A DNA stretch of 32,252 bases from Verrucomicrobiaceae bacterium (GCA_027488755.1 JAIYAZ010000039.1:1-32252); one strand, 5' to 3'. Shown: positions 8,275 to 16,754, numbered from the stretch's first letter. A program made the numbers and translations. Notes: a model not told the origin generated them from the letters alone.

Positions 8275-8292
8275 ACCGAATATATGTTCGGT
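8275..8292. promoter_or_regulatory. LexA operator (SOS box) overlapping the lexA start
   Basis: This is a perfect inverted repeat, ACCGAA-N6-TTCGGT. The inner part CGAAT-ATAT-GTTCG differs by one base from the CGAAC-N4-GTTCG type of SOS box known from Gram-positive bacteria, and it is unlike CTGT-N8-ACAG of enterics. It spans the ATG at 8284 and ends exactly before a second in-frame ATG at 8293. LexA bound here would block its own operon, including imuA, imuB and dnaE2. Confidence 0.8.
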
Positions 8293-8883
8293 ATGGTCAC
8301 CCCGCGGCAACGGCAGATCCTCGAACTCCTCAAACGCGCGGAAGTCACTCCCACCGTGGAGGAACTCCGGGCCAAACTCGGACTACGCTCAGTGGCGACC
8401 GTGGCCCAGCACCTGGACGCCCTTGAGCGCAAGGGACTGATTCGGCGCGAACGCGGTCTGACCCGGAACATTCGGCTTGTTGGGAAGCAGGAAAAACGGC
8501 GGGCTTTTTCCCTCCCCTTGCTTGGCAGCGTTCCGGCGGGCTTTCCGGAAGCGGAAGCGTCAACGGCTGACTCGTTCGTGCTCGACGCCGAGAGTCTGGG
8601 TTTGGGTGCCCAGCAGAACCTCTTCGCGCTCCGCGTGCGGGGAGATTCCATGGTGGAGGCGGGGATCTTCGACGGCGACCTCGCGATTCTGGAGGCGGCA
8701 GAACCCAAGCACCGGGACATTGTGGCGGCCCTCATCGACGGCGAAACAACCCTCAAGCGCTACCTGCTCCAGCGCGGGCGGCCCTTCCTACGCGCGGAAA
8801 ACCCCCGCTACCCGGATCTCATACCGGCCCGTGAACTTGTGATTCAGGGCGTCTACCGCGCCCTCATCCGGACCGCCCGATGA
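8284..8883 (+). CDS. lexA: LexA repressor
   Basis: LexA is the SOS repressor, which binds operator DNA and cleaves itself when stimulated by RecA filaments. A winged helix fills the N-terminus (TPRQRQILELL near 6-16; recognition region SVATVAQHLDALERKGLI, 36-53). The self-cleavage Ala-Gly is at 85-86 (VPAGFP), the catalytic serine is S122 (RGDSMVEAG) and the catalytic lysine K158 (TTLKRY). The start may be the ATG at 8284 (199 aa) or the one at 8293 (196 aa, MVTPRQRQ, the more typical LexA N-terminus). Both lie at the palindromic operator, and no clear ribosome-binding site decides between them. The stop overlaps the imuA start (ATGA), so LexA heads an autoregulated mutagenesis operon. Confidence 0.93.
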   Translation: MFGMVTPRQRQILELLKRAEVTPTVEELRAKLGLRSVATVAQHLDALERKGLIRRERGLTRNIRLVGKQEKRRAFSLPLLGSVPAGFPEAEASTADSFVLDAESLGLGAQQNLFALRVRGDSMVEAGIFDGDLAILEAAEPKHRDIVAALIDGETTLKRYLLQRGRPFLRAENPRYPDLIPARELVIQGVYRALIRTAR

Positions 8884-9545
8884 CGGCGAGCCCCCAAGAG
8901 AATCGCGCCCGTCTTGAGTCCTTGCGGGCTCTCGTCGAGGAGCGCTTTCCGACGCGACGCGCGAGTCAGAAGCGCCGGCGCTCGACGGGACTGCCCGCGA
9001 TTGATGGCGAACGCGGCGGACTTCTCACGGGGGCGGTCACCGAGATTACCGGCAGCACATCGGGAGCCCAACTCGTGCTGGCTGCCATCCTCGAAGCGGC
9101 GGTGCGCGAGGCGTTTCACGTGGGGCTCATCGACGGCACGACGGAATTCTCCCCCGAGGATTGGCCGCAGCGCCAACTCTCGCGACTGCTGTGGGTGCGG
9201 TGCCAGGACGCAGAACGCGCGGTCCGCGCGGCGGATCTGCTCGTCCGCGATGGCAACCTACCCTTCCTCGTGCTGGACCTTCAGGGCATGAGTCCCCGGG
9301 AGATCGCCCGCATTCCAGCGAACACCTGGCACCGCTTTCACCGCGTCATGGAATCTCATCCGGGCGTGCTGCTCGTGCTCACGCCGCGACCGCTGGTGGA
9401 AGGCGCGGCCAGCCGAATTGCGGTCGAGCCGGCCACCCAACTGGAAAGCCGACTGGAAGAGCGCACGGAGCTCATCCGCAAACTGCGCGCCCTCGTTTAC
9501 GAGCGTGGCTACGCGGAGCCTACTCCCCTCGCCCGCTCGGCATGA
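8880..9545 (+). CDS. imuA: ImuA, translesion mutasome accessory protein
   Basis: This 221-aa protein has a RecA-like fold and is an accessory component of the ImuA-ImuB-DnaE2 translesion mutasome. The identification rests on a degenerate P-loop-like GSTSGAQ (58-64), the overall RecA/SulA-like layout and the gene order. The Walker lysine is absent, as in many ImuA proteins. Its start overlaps the lexA stop by 4 nt, and imuB begins 4 nt after its own stop. Expression should therefore follow LexA cleavage. The protein is complete. Confidence 0.88.
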   Translation: MTASPQENRARLESLRALVEERFPTRRASQKRRRSTGLPAIDGERGGLLTGAVTEITGSTSGAQLVLAAILEAAVREAFHVGLIDGTTEFSPEDWPQRQLSRLLWVRCQDAERAVRAADLLVRDGNLPFLVLDLQGMSPREIARIPANTWHRFHRVMESHPGVLLVLTPRPLVEGAASRIAVEPATQLESRLEERTELIRKLRALVYERGYAEPTPLARSA

Positions 9546-9549
9546 AGCC

Positions 9550-10998
9550 ATGTATGCGGCCCTGCATCTTCCCCGGTTCCGTCTTCAGGCGGCTCTCCGC
9601 TGGCGCCACATTGCCGGCTCGGCGGTTGTCGTAGACGGGCGGGACGCGAAGGCCATTGTCCTTGAGGCAAACGCTGCGGCCCAAGCCAAACGGATCTTCT
9701 CCGGGCAAACCGTGGCTCAGGCGATGGCGCGGGACCTTGGCGTTCTCGTGCTTCCGCGTTCGGACGCCGAGGAAGCCGCGTTGGCCGGCCTGCTGCTGGA
9801 AACGGCCCAGACGCTCAGCGCCGACGTCGAGCAAACTGCCCCCGCGGTTTGCATCGCGGATCTGCGCCGACGTCCCGCGCCCACCTGCTGGCAATCCTTT
9901 GGCGACGGCCTGCGCCAGCAACTCAGCGCCGAGCAGATTGAGGTAGCCGTGGGGCTCGCCACGACGCCGGATCTGGCGCTTCTCGCCGCGCGGGGCGGTG
10001 GCGTGGCCATCGTCTACGATCCCTCTGCCTTTGCGGCCACCCTTCCGGTTGAGGCCATGGAGTTGTCGCGGGAAATGGCCCTCACGCTCAAGGACTGGGG
10101 AATCGCCACGGTCGGCGAGCTCCTGCGTCTGCCGCGGACCGATCTTCTCGAGCGCCTGGGGCCCGAAGCGGAGGCTGCACTGCGACGCGTTTCGGGGCGG
10201 CACCGGCGTCCGCTGAAGCTGGTGCACCTGCCGCCCGGGTATCACGAGGCCTTCGACTTCGAGCATGAGATCGAATCCACCGAGCCGATCCTCTTTTTGC
10301 TGCGGAGGTTTTTGGAGCACCTCTGCGGACGGCTGCGCAGTGCCCACCGGGTGGCCCAGCGCCTAAACCTGAGTCTGCCCCTGGACGACGGCACAACCTA
10401 CGAGCGGAGCTTTTCGATTCCGGCTCCCACGACGGATGTCACCGTGCTCTACCGGATTCTCGACACGCACCTAGAAGGACTGCGGCTCGAGCAGCGTCCC
10501 GTGGGCGTGCGACTGACCGTGGAACCCGTGGCGGCCTCCGGCTGCCAACTTGGACTCTTCGAAACGGCGCTCCGCGATTTAAACGGTTTTGGGGAAACTC
10601 TTGCCCGGCTCAAGGCTCTGCTCGGCGAGAATGCGGTCGGCGTGCCCCAACGCGTGGATTCGCACGCGCCGGATGCCTACACGCTGGCGGAGACATTCCC
10701 GGAAACCTCCGAGAGCACAGAGCCCCCGGTGCGCGGATTGCCGCTGCGGCGCTTTCGACCTCCAGTGGTTGCGCGGGTGGATTGCTCGGAACTCGGGCCT
10801 TCGCACGTGGACTCGCGGGTAGTTCAGGGAGAGGTGACCCACTGCGCGGGCCCCTATCGACGAAACGGCAACTGGTGGGATCAGGATCGCTGGAGCCTCG
10901 AGGAGTGGGACGTTGCGCTCACTACCGGTGGGCTTTACCGGCTAGGACGCTCGGGAACGGAATGGCGATTGGAGGGAGCCTATGAGCACCTACGTTGA
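9550..10998 (+). CDS. imuB: ImuB, Y-family-like non-catalytic polymerase
   Basis: ImuB (482 aa) is a Y-family polymerase homologue that lacks the catalytic acidic residues. It acts as a hub joining DnaE2 to ImuA and the sliding clamp. I chose the ATG at 9550 because the typical opening MYAALHLPRFRLQAALRW starts there; the longer frame only overlaps imuA. Thumb-like DNA-binding motifs occur near 185-225 (LKDWGIATVGELLRLPRTDL). The C-terminus has the usual GPYRRNGNWWDQDRW-type ImuB ending. It overlaps dnaE2 by 17 nt, and the dnaE2 ribosome-binding site lies inside its coding sequence, indicating coupled translation. Confidence 0.9.
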   Translation: MYAALHLPRFRLQAALRWRHIAGSAVVVDGRDAKAIVLEANAAAQAKRIFSGQTVAQAMARDLGVLVLPRSDAEEAALAGLLLETAQTLSADVEQTAPAVCIADLRRRPAPTCWQSFGDGLRQQLSAEQIEVAVGLATTPDLALLAARGGGVAIVYDPSAFAATLPVEAMELSREMALTLKDWGIATVGELLRLPRTDLLERLGPEAEAALRRVSGRHRRPLKLVHLPPGYHEAFDFEHEIESTEPILFLLRRFLEHLCGRLRSAHRVAQRLNLSLPLDDGTTYERSFSIPAPTTDVTVLYRILDTHLEGLRLEQRPVGVRLTVEPVAASGCQLGLFETALRDLNGFGETLARLKALLGENAVGVPQRVDSHAPDAYTLAETFPETSESTEPPVRGLPLRRFRPPVVARVDCSELGPSHVDSRVVQGEVTHCAGPYRRNGNWWDQDRWSLEEWDVALTTGGLYRLGRSGTEWRLEGAYEHLR

Positions 10999-13900
10999 GC
11001 TCCATGCCCGCAGCGCGTTCAGCTTTCTGCGGGCGGCCTCTCAGCCCGAGCAACTCGCGGAACGGGCCGCCGCCTTGGATCTACCGGCCATGGCGCTCCT
11101 CGACCGGGACGGGGTTTATGGTTCCGCCCGCCTGCACGCGGCTGCCCGCGAACGCGGCCTGCGCGGTATCGTGGGAGCCGAACTCACGCTCGATGACGGC
11201 AGCGTGCTGCCCGTCATTGCGGCCACCCGTCCCGGCTACCGAAACCTTTGTCGGCTGCTGACAAAAGCCAAGCTGCGTGGCACCAAGGCTCACGCGCCAA
11301 TCCAATGGGCCGAGTTGGCCGCCTCCTCCGAAGGCCTTATTGCGCTCACTGGTGACGAGGAGGGCGTTCTCGCTGACCCGCTTCGCGATGCCTCCAGGCT
11401 CAAGCGGGTAGTTGAAGCCTTCGGGCATCAAAACGTCTTTGTCGAAATCCAACGTCACTTCCGGCGTGAAGAGGAGTGGCGCAACCAAGCGCTCGTCGAC
11501 CTCGCCCGCGCGCACGATCTTCCGCTCGTCGCGACCAACGGAGTGACCTGCCACGAGAAGGCCGCTCGCGGCGTGCTTGATGTCTTCACCTGCGCGCGGC
11601 ACCACACGACCTTGGACCGCGCCGGGCGCCTGCTTGCCGCCAACTCGGAACGCGCCCTCAAATCGGGCGCCGAAATGGAGCGACTGTTTGCGGACCTGCC
11701 CGAGGCAATCACCAACACGCAGCGCATCGCCGAGCGGGTCGAGTTCAGCCTCGAAAATCTCGGCTACGAGTTCCCGCGCTACGCGGTGCCCGAAGGCGAA
11801 TCCATGGATTCGTGGCTACGGCAGATGACCTACCGGGGCGCGAGAGAGCGCTACGGCGTGCTCACCGAACGGGTCACACGCCAGCTTGAGCGGGAACTCA
11901 CGCTGATCGCCCAACTCGGATTCAGTGGGTATTTCTTGATCGTCTGGGATCTCGTAAATTTCTGCCGCGAGGCGGACATCCTCATGCAGGGCCGGGGATC
12001 GGCCGCGAATTCGGCGGTGTGTTACAGCCTGGGCATCACCGCCTGCGACCCCATCGCCTGCAACCTTCTCTTCGAGCGGTTCTTGAGCGAGGGCCGCACG
12101 AGTTGGCCCGACATTGATCTCGACCTCCCAAGCGGCGAACGCCGCGAGCGGGTTATCCAGGAAGTTTACCGGCGTTACGGACCACATGGCGCCGCTATGA
12201 CGGCCAACGTGATCACGTTCCGCGGAAAGAGCTGCATGCGGGAAATCGGCAAAGCACTCAACCTTTCCCCCGACGTGCTGGACCGATTCTCGAGCCTCTA
12301 CGCCAGTGGCGACTTTCCACACACGCTCGAACTGCGCGATCAACTCGCGCAAGCCGGGCTTCCCCAAAGTCATCCCCGGGCAGGCGTGGCTGTGGCCCTC
12401 TACGAGCGGATGTATGGGTTACCCCGGCATTTGGGACAGCACTCCGGCGGCATGGTGATTTGCCAAGGGGAGCTTTCCTCGATCGTTCCGCTGGAAAATG
12501 CGTCCATGCCGGGGCGCGTCGTTTGCCAGTGGGACAAGGACGACTGCGAGGATCTCGGCATCATCAAGGTCGACCTGCTTGGCTTGGGCATGATGGCCGC
12601 CATGCAGGACACGATTGAGCTCTGCCGTCAGCGCGGACGTCCGGTGGACTTGGCTCAGATCCCCAAGGACGATCCCGCCACCTACGACCTGCTCTGCGCG
12701 GCCGACACGATCGGCACCTTCCAAGTCGAGAGCCGCGCCCAGATGGCCACCCTCCCCCGCATGAAGCCCCGGTGCTTCTACGACGTGTGCGTCGAGGTGG
12801 CGATCATCCGCCCCGGCCCCATCCAGGGCCGCATGGTGCATCCCTACCTCAATCGGCGCGAGGGGCTTGAGCCCGTCACCTACTTCGACGAGCGCTTGCG
12901 GCCCGTCCTCGAACGCACATTGGGCGTGCCGTTGTTCCAGGAGCAACTCCTCAAGATCGCCATGGTGATGGCCGACTTTAGCGGCGCGGAAGCCGAGGAG
13001 CTGCGGCGCGCGCTTTCGTTTCACCGCTCCCAGGAACGGATGAACAAGGTGGTGGTAAAGCTCCGCGCTGGGATGCTTGCCAAGGGCGTTTCGGAAGACG
13101 TCACGGAACAAATCCTCCAGGCCGTCCAATCCTTCGCGGTCTATGGTTTCCCGGAAAGCCACGCGATCAGCTTTGCGCTCATCGCCTACGCGAGTTGCTG
13201 GCTCAAGGTCCACCGGGCTCCCGAGTTTTACGTGGGTCTCCTCAATAACCAGCCGATGGGGTTCTACAGCGCGAACACCCTGCTCCAGGATGCGCGCGCC
13301 CGCGGCGTGCGCGTGCGGCCCGTCTCGGTGCTGACGTCTGAACATGACTGCACGCTTGAGCCGGAGGGCTCCATCCGACTGGGGCTGCGGATGGTTCGGG
13401 GCATGGACGCAAAGACGGGGCACCGCATCGTGGCGGCGCGAGAGCAACGCACGTTTGAGGATCTGGATGATTTCCGGTTGAGGGTTGCGCCATCCAAAGA
13501 TGTGTTGCGCACCCTTGCCCGATCCGGGGCGCTCAATGGGCTCGTCGAGCATCGCCGCGATGGACTTTGGCAGGTCACCAAGCCTGCCCTTCAACTCGAA
13601 GAGTTACCTCTCCCTAGCGAGAATGCTGAGGCCGCTCCCTTTGCTCCAATGGATGCGTTCGAGCGCATGAACGCAGACTTCACCGGGACAGGAGTCACGA
13701 CGGGGCCTCACCCGATGCGACTCATCCGGGATCAACTTTCAGCGATCACTACCGCCCGGGATCTGGGCGCAGTTCCGCATGGTCGCCGGGTCACCATAGC
13801 CGGAATGGTGATTTGCCGGCAGCGGCCGGGCACTGCCAATGGCTTTGTATTCATCAGCCTTGAGGACGAGACTGGCGTGAGCAACGCAGTCGTGCCTCCC

Positions 13901-14065
13901 GCGCTTTTCGAGCGTCGCCGCCTGGTTATCACGCAGGAATCTTTTCTCCGAATCGAAGGCGTCGTTCAGAACGCCCGGGATTCCTTGATCGTCAAGTCCA
14001 CCCGGATTGAAGGCCTGTCCTACGCAGAACTCGCTCAAGGGCCTCGATCTCACGACTTTCGCTAA
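10982..14065 (+). CDS. dnaE2: DnaE2, error-prone DNA polymerase III alpha subunit
   Basis: This is a C-family polymerase of 1027 aa, the usual DnaE2 length and shorter than replicative DnaE. It carries out mutagenic translesion synthesis with ImuB. The N-terminal PHP domain starts at YVELHARSAFSFL (4-16). The polymerase aspartates lie in PDIDLD at about 376-381. The GSAANSAV motif is near 337-344, and a C-terminal OB-fold (RRVTIAGMVICRQRPG) begins near residue 935. A strong GGAGGGA Shine-Dalgarno sits just before the ATG, within imuB. It is the last gene of the lexA-imuA-imuB-dnaE2 operon, and the protein appears complete. Confidence 0.95.
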   Translation: MSTYVELHARSAFSFLRAASQPEQLAERAAALDLPAMALLDRDGVYGSARLHAAARERGLRGIVGAELTLDDGSVLPVIAATRPGYRNLCRLLTKAKLRGTKAHAPIQWAELAASSEGLIALTGDEEGVLADPLRDASRLKRVVEAFGHQNVFVEIQRHFRREEEWRNQALVDLARAHDLPLVATNGVTCHEKAARGVLDVFTCARHHTTLDRAGRLLAANSERALKSGAEMERLFADLPEAITNTQRIAERVEFSLENLGYEFPRYAVPEGESMDSWLRQMTYRGARERYGVLTERVTRQLERELTLIAQLGFSGYFLIVWDLVNFCREADILMQGRGSAANSAVCYSLGITACDPIACNLLFERFLSEGRTSWPDIDLDLPSGERRERVIQEVYRRYGPHGAAMTANVITFRGKSCMREIGKALNLSPDVLDRFSSLYASGDFPHTLELRDQLAQAGLPQSHPRAGVAVALYERMYGLPRHLGQHSGGMVICQGELSSIVPLENASMPGRVVCQWDKDDCEDLGIIKVDLLGLGMMAAMQDTIELCRQRGRPVDLAQIPKDDPATYDLLCAADTIGTFQVESRAQMATLPRMKPRCFYDVCVEVAIIRPGPIQGRMVHPYLNRREGLEPVTYFDERLRPVLERTLGVPLFQEQLLKIAMVMADFSGAEAEELRRALSFHRSQERMNKVVVKLRAGMLAKGVSEDVTEQILQAVQSFAVYGFPESHAISFALIAYASCWLKVHRAPEFYVGLLNNQPMGFYSANTLLQDARARGVRVRPVSVLTSEHDCTLEPEGSIRLGLRMVRGMDAKTGHRIVAAREQRTFEDLDDFRLRVAPSKDVLRTLARSGALNGLVEHRRDGLWQVTKPALQLEELPLPSENAEAAPFAPMDAFERMNADFTGTGVTTGPHPMRLIRDQLSAITTARDLGAVPHGRRVTIAGMVICRQRPGTANGFVFISLEDETGVSNAVVPPALFERRRLVITQESFLRIEGVVQNARDSLIVKSTRIEGLSYAELAQGPRSHDFR

Positions 14066-14111
14066 ACTTGAGACGAAAAATGAAGTGTCCGCTCAAATTC
14101 CATTCCTGCCG

Positions 14112-14279
14112 CGATTTTCGTCAAAGGAGGGGGCCTGCAGGATAGCCACGACGGGGCATGGTCAGAGTGGCCGGAGGAGCTGCGGGCGCGGAACTGCCAA
14201 CTGCCTTCTAGACGGCTGATTCGTTCGCGGGAATCCACGAGCGACTGTCTTCGTCCGTTGACACGGCTAGAATGACAAC
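14112..14279 (+). pseudogene. Remnant of a phage Gp37/Gp68-like (DUF5131-type) gene C-terminus
   Basis: An open stretch ending at 14279 reads FVKGGG...WSEWPEELRARN. This resembles the conserved C-terminus of phage Gp37/Gp68-like proteins, which as I recall them have FVKQ...EWPEDLRVRxFP. No start codon or N-terminal part is present, so it would be a decayed fragment left between dnaE2 and hipB. Identification is from memory of the family and is tentative. Confidence 0.3.
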
Positions 14280-14324
14280 GTTCGTTATCATTTTTCTTTT
14301 GTCTTCGTTCGTTGACACACTAGA
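14247..14324. promoter_or_regulatory. Putative hipBA operator/promoter: direct repeats around a palindrome
   Basis: Two near-identical direct repeats begin at 14247 and 14301. Each reads GTCTTCGTYCGTTGACAC followed by a CTAGA, with TTGACA at 14258 and 14312. Between them, 14271-14292 forms AATGACAACG-TT-CGTTATCATT, a palindrome with 10-bp arms and one mismatch. The block ends 10 bp before the hipB ATG. HipB-type proteins repress their own operon by binding palindromes, so this is the likely operator. The -10 box is not clear. Confidence 0.55.
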
Positions 14325-14333
14325 TTACCGCCG

Positions 14334-14618
14334 ATGAACATTCCCTCGGTTAAAGATCTGGGTGCCTTGGTCCGGGATCGGCGCCACAAGCTCCGAATGA
14401 CTCAGCAGGCATTGGCCGAGAAAGTGGGCGTTAGCCGGGCCTGGCTCGTGGCCCTTGAGCAGGGCAAGCCCTCCGCCCAGATCGATCTTGTGCTCCGAAC
14501 GATTCGGGAGCTTGGTCTGTCCCTCCGAATCGAAGCGGAAAATCCGGCCGCTAGATCCCATGAGATCGACCTGAGCGCGATCCTTCAGGCGGGCAAGAAA
14601 GGTGCCCCGAAGAAATGA
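14334..14618 (+). CDS. hipB: HipB-like antitoxin, XRE-family DNA-binding protein
   Basis: This 94-aa protein has an XRE helix-turn-helix at about 10-65 (VRDRRHKLRMTQQALAEKVG, then SRAWLVALEQGK). It is followed by a short tail rich in Lys (GKKGAPKK). Proteins of this type bind and neutralise HipA kinases and repress the hipBA promoter. The stop overlaps the hipA start (ATGA), the standard hipBA arrangement. A palindrome and direct repeats lie directly upstream. The assignment rests on fold, size and partner gene. Confidence 0.88.
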   Translation: MNIPSVKDLGALVRDRRHKLRMTQQALAEKVGVSRAWLVALEQGKPSAQIDLVLRTIRELGLSLRIEAENPAARSHEIDLSAILQAGKKGAPKK

Positions 14619-15919
14619 GCGAGGAACTGAATCTCCTCTGCGGGGGCGAACTTGTTGGCCGGGTTACCCGGGATCCCCGCCGGAACAGGTTGGGGTTCCA
14701 TTACGAGGAAGCGTGGCGGTCGCATCCGAATTCCTTTCCGCTCTCGCTCTCGATGCCCCTGACCGCGAGCGAGCATCGCCATGACGTGATTGAGTCATTC
14801 CTCTGGGGGCTGCTGCCAGACAACGACGGGGTTCTGCGCCGATGGGGAACCAAGTTTCAGGCTTCCCCGAAGAACGCCTTCGCTCTTCTCTCCCATGTCG
14901 GGGAAGACTGCGCGGGAGCCATTGAGTTTGTCCGCCCTGAGAAGCTTGAGGCTTGGAAGAGGTCTGCGCCCAAAGGCAAGGTCGACTGGCTGACCGACAA
15001 GGACCTGAACGAGCGCATGGCCTTGCTTCTCCGAGACCATGCCGCAACCCGAGACGGCTCTGATTTGGGCCAGTTCAGCCTCGCTGGAGCCCAGCCCAAG
15101 ATCGCCCTCTTCCATGATGCCCAAAAAATGCGGTGGGGCATTCCATCGGGATCCGTTCCGACCACGCACATCCTGAAGCCGGCCACCGGCGCGTTCGATG
15201 GTTTCGCGGAGAACGAGCACTTCTGTCTGCGGTTGGCGGAAACGTGCGGATTGGCCACGGCTTCCTCCACCGTCCAATACTTTGGTGAGCTCCCGGTCAT
15301 CGTCGTAGAGCGCTATGACCGGTTACGTCGAGGGAAAGAGGTTCTCCGCATCCATCAGGAGGATTTCTGCCAGGCGCTGGGCCGTCCTCCGCAAAGCAAG
15401 TATCAAAATGAAGGCGGTCCTTCGGCGGCGGAGATCCTGACCTTAATCCGTCAGTATTCCGCAAACCGCGCGGAGGATGAAGCCCGGTTCATCGATGCCC
15501 TGATCCTGGCGTGGCTCACTGGAGCGACCGACGCGCACGCCAAGAATTTTTCTTTATTGATCGCACCCGGGGCGCAGGTGCGACTGGCCCCGCTCTACGA
15601 CTTTTCCAGCGCCCTTCCGTATCCCCAGCAAGTCGATCTCCGCCGGGCCAATCTCGCCATGAAGGTCGGCGGAACGTACCGACTGCGAGAAATCGGACGC
15701 CGTCACTGGGAGAAATTCGCACGCGAGAACCGACTTCGAACTGAAGGCCTGAAGGCGCGCGTATCTAAGCTCCTTGAGGAACTGCCAGAGCATTGCCGCG
15801 TCACCGCTGACCTCCTGCACGAGGAAGGCCTCACCCACCCGGTGGTTGGCAAGCTCGTGGAGACCATCTCCGCACGCGTGGCGGAGTGCCGGAAGGAATT
15901 CGGGAAATCGGGAAAATAG
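14615..15919 (+). CDS. hipA: HipA-like serine/threonine kinase toxin
   Basis: This 434-aa protein is of the HipA kinase family. E. coli HipA phosphorylates glutamyl-tRNA synthetase and causes growth arrest. An N-terminal HipA-couple domain spans about 1-107. The ATP-loop motif SLAGAQPK (155-162) carries the serine equivalent to the autophosphorylated S150. An ATP-contacting lysine is in HILKP (K188). The catalytic loop is TDAHAKN (D306, N311), and a metal-binding aspartate is in LYDF (D329). All key residues are present, so it is probably active. It is translationally coupled to the HipB-like antitoxin by a 4-nt overlap. Confidence 0.9.
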   Translation: MSEELNLLCGGELVGRVTRDPRRNRLGFHYEEAWRSHPNSFPLSLSMPLTASEHRHDVIESFLWGLLPDNDGVLRRWGTKFQASPKNAFALLSHVGEDCAGAIEFVRPEKLEAWKRSAPKGKVDWLTDKDLNERMALLLRDHAATRDGSDLGQFSLAGAQPKIALFHDAQKMRWGIPSGSVPTTHILKPATGAFDGFAENEHFCLRLAETCGLATASSTVQYFGELPVIVVERYDRLRRGKEVLRIHQEDFCQALGRPPQSKYQNEGGPSAAEILTLIRQYSANRAEDEARFIDALILAWLTGATDAHAKNFSLLIAPGAQVRLAPLYDFSSALPYPQQVDLRRANLAMKVGGTYRLREIGRRHWEKFARENRLRTEGLKARVSKLLEELPEHCRVTADLLHEEGLTHPVVGKLVETISARVAECRKEFGKSGK

Positions 15920-15993
15920 TCAGGGACGAACACGCACCGTTTGCGGGGGCACGTCCCTTCCTCAGCCTCTTTGGGTGAAAACCTGGTAGTGTC

Positions 15994-16158
15994 CTAGTTT
16001 GAATTTCCGCCGTCTGACTGATCGGTCAAACCAAGCTCCTCGAAAATTTCGTTGCGAACCCGGTCCATCGCTTCCTTTCCAATCGATTCCTCAATCTCTC
16101 TCCAGCGTCGTTGCTTGGCTTCGTAGTCGCCCACTGTTGCCCACCTCTCCTCCTCCAT
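15994..16158 (-). CDS. Small hypothetical acidic protein (54 aa)
   Basis: A 54-codon frame runs leftward from an ATG at 16158 to a TAG at 15994. The product is strongly charged and helical: MEEERWATVGDYEAKQRRW, then REIEESIGKEAMDRVRNEIF and a short polar tail. The start lies 12 nt after the stop of the gene at 16171-16467 on the same strand, so the two form an operon. The amphipathic, non-repetitive sequence and operon position make it a credible gene that length cut-offs would miss. I do not recognise the family. With its upstream partner it might be a two-gene unit of the toxin-antitoxin type, but no toxin fold is visible. Confidence 0.55.
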   Translation of the reverse strand: MEEERWATVGDYEAKQRRWREIEESIGKEAMDRVRNEIFEELGLTDQSDGGNSN

Positions 16159-16170
16159 AACTTCAAAGAT

Positions 16171-16467
16171 TTAGATAGAGCGGGCTTGCGCGGCAATAGC
16201 CGCGTCAACGGCAGTCGATGGCGAATCCTCTGGTGGAATTTCCAAAACCGCGGTGGATCGAAGCTGGCCGCCATCAACGTAGCCCCAGGCGTGCGCGCGC
16301 TTCGCTATCGGATGACCGGCAAGCTCAAAGGTCTCGACTTCGCCTTCCCATGCGGTAGCGCCCTCAAACTGAGAAGCAACCCGGCTTGTTGAAACGTGAC
16401 GCGATTCGCACCCATGCACTGCGCGAATCGCATTCTGTAATTCTTCGAGGTATCTACTTCGCTGCAT
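16171..16467 (-). CDS. Hypothetical protein (98 aa), first gene of a leftward pair
   Basis: This 98-aa protein starts at ATG 16467; a TTG two codons earlier is less likely. It begins with a helix (SRYLEELQNAIRAVHGCESR) followed by a beta-rich segment (TAWEGEVETFELAGHPIAKR, then AHAWGYVDGG) and a helical end (STAVDAAIAAQARSI). I recall similar small conserved proteins near toxin-antitoxin loci in environmental genomes but cannot name the family. It has no signal peptide. It lies back-to-back with the mobile mystery operon and forms an operon with the 54-aa gene downstream. Confidence 0.65.
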   Translation of the reverse strand: MQRSRYLEELQNAIRAVHGCESRHVSTSRVASQFEGATAWEGEVETFELAGHPIAKRAHAWGYVDGGQLRSTAVLEIPPEDSPSTAVDAAIAAQARSI

Positions 16468-16754
16468 CGACAAGATCGGAAACCTTCCACGCCGATTTTT
16501 TAACGCCTGCCGCCATCGCGGGAGCCCTTCAGTCCGCTCCCCGATTCACTGTTTCCGGTCAAGAACGGCATTCTGGTGGCCAACGAGGATCGGGATTGGT
16601 TCGTCAAAGCCGAAGCGTTCCAGCGTTGGATCGCCGCGAACAAAGACAAAGGCGCCTCGGTTCCTTTTCTTCGCCCCAGACTAACCCACTCCCTGGCTCA
16701 ATTAACCCGGGTCACGTCACCTCCGCAAGTGACGCTTCCAAAGACTGAAAGATT
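16468..16754 (+). other. Intergenic region with a possible gene remnant
   Basis: This region holds the promoter of the leftward pair. On the + strand, an open frame at about 16504-16720 lacks a good start and reads LFPVKNGILVANEDRDWFVK, then AEAFQRWIAANKDKG. That looks like the end of a once-real protein, followed by degenerate sequence. I could not assign it. No hairpin terminator is evident. Confidence 0.3.

Noticed and set aside
7114-8310. Antisense open frame of nearly 400 codons across the recombinase and SRAP genes
   Set aside because: GC-rich coding DNA often leaves the opposite strand open; both sense genes have clear catalytic motifs.
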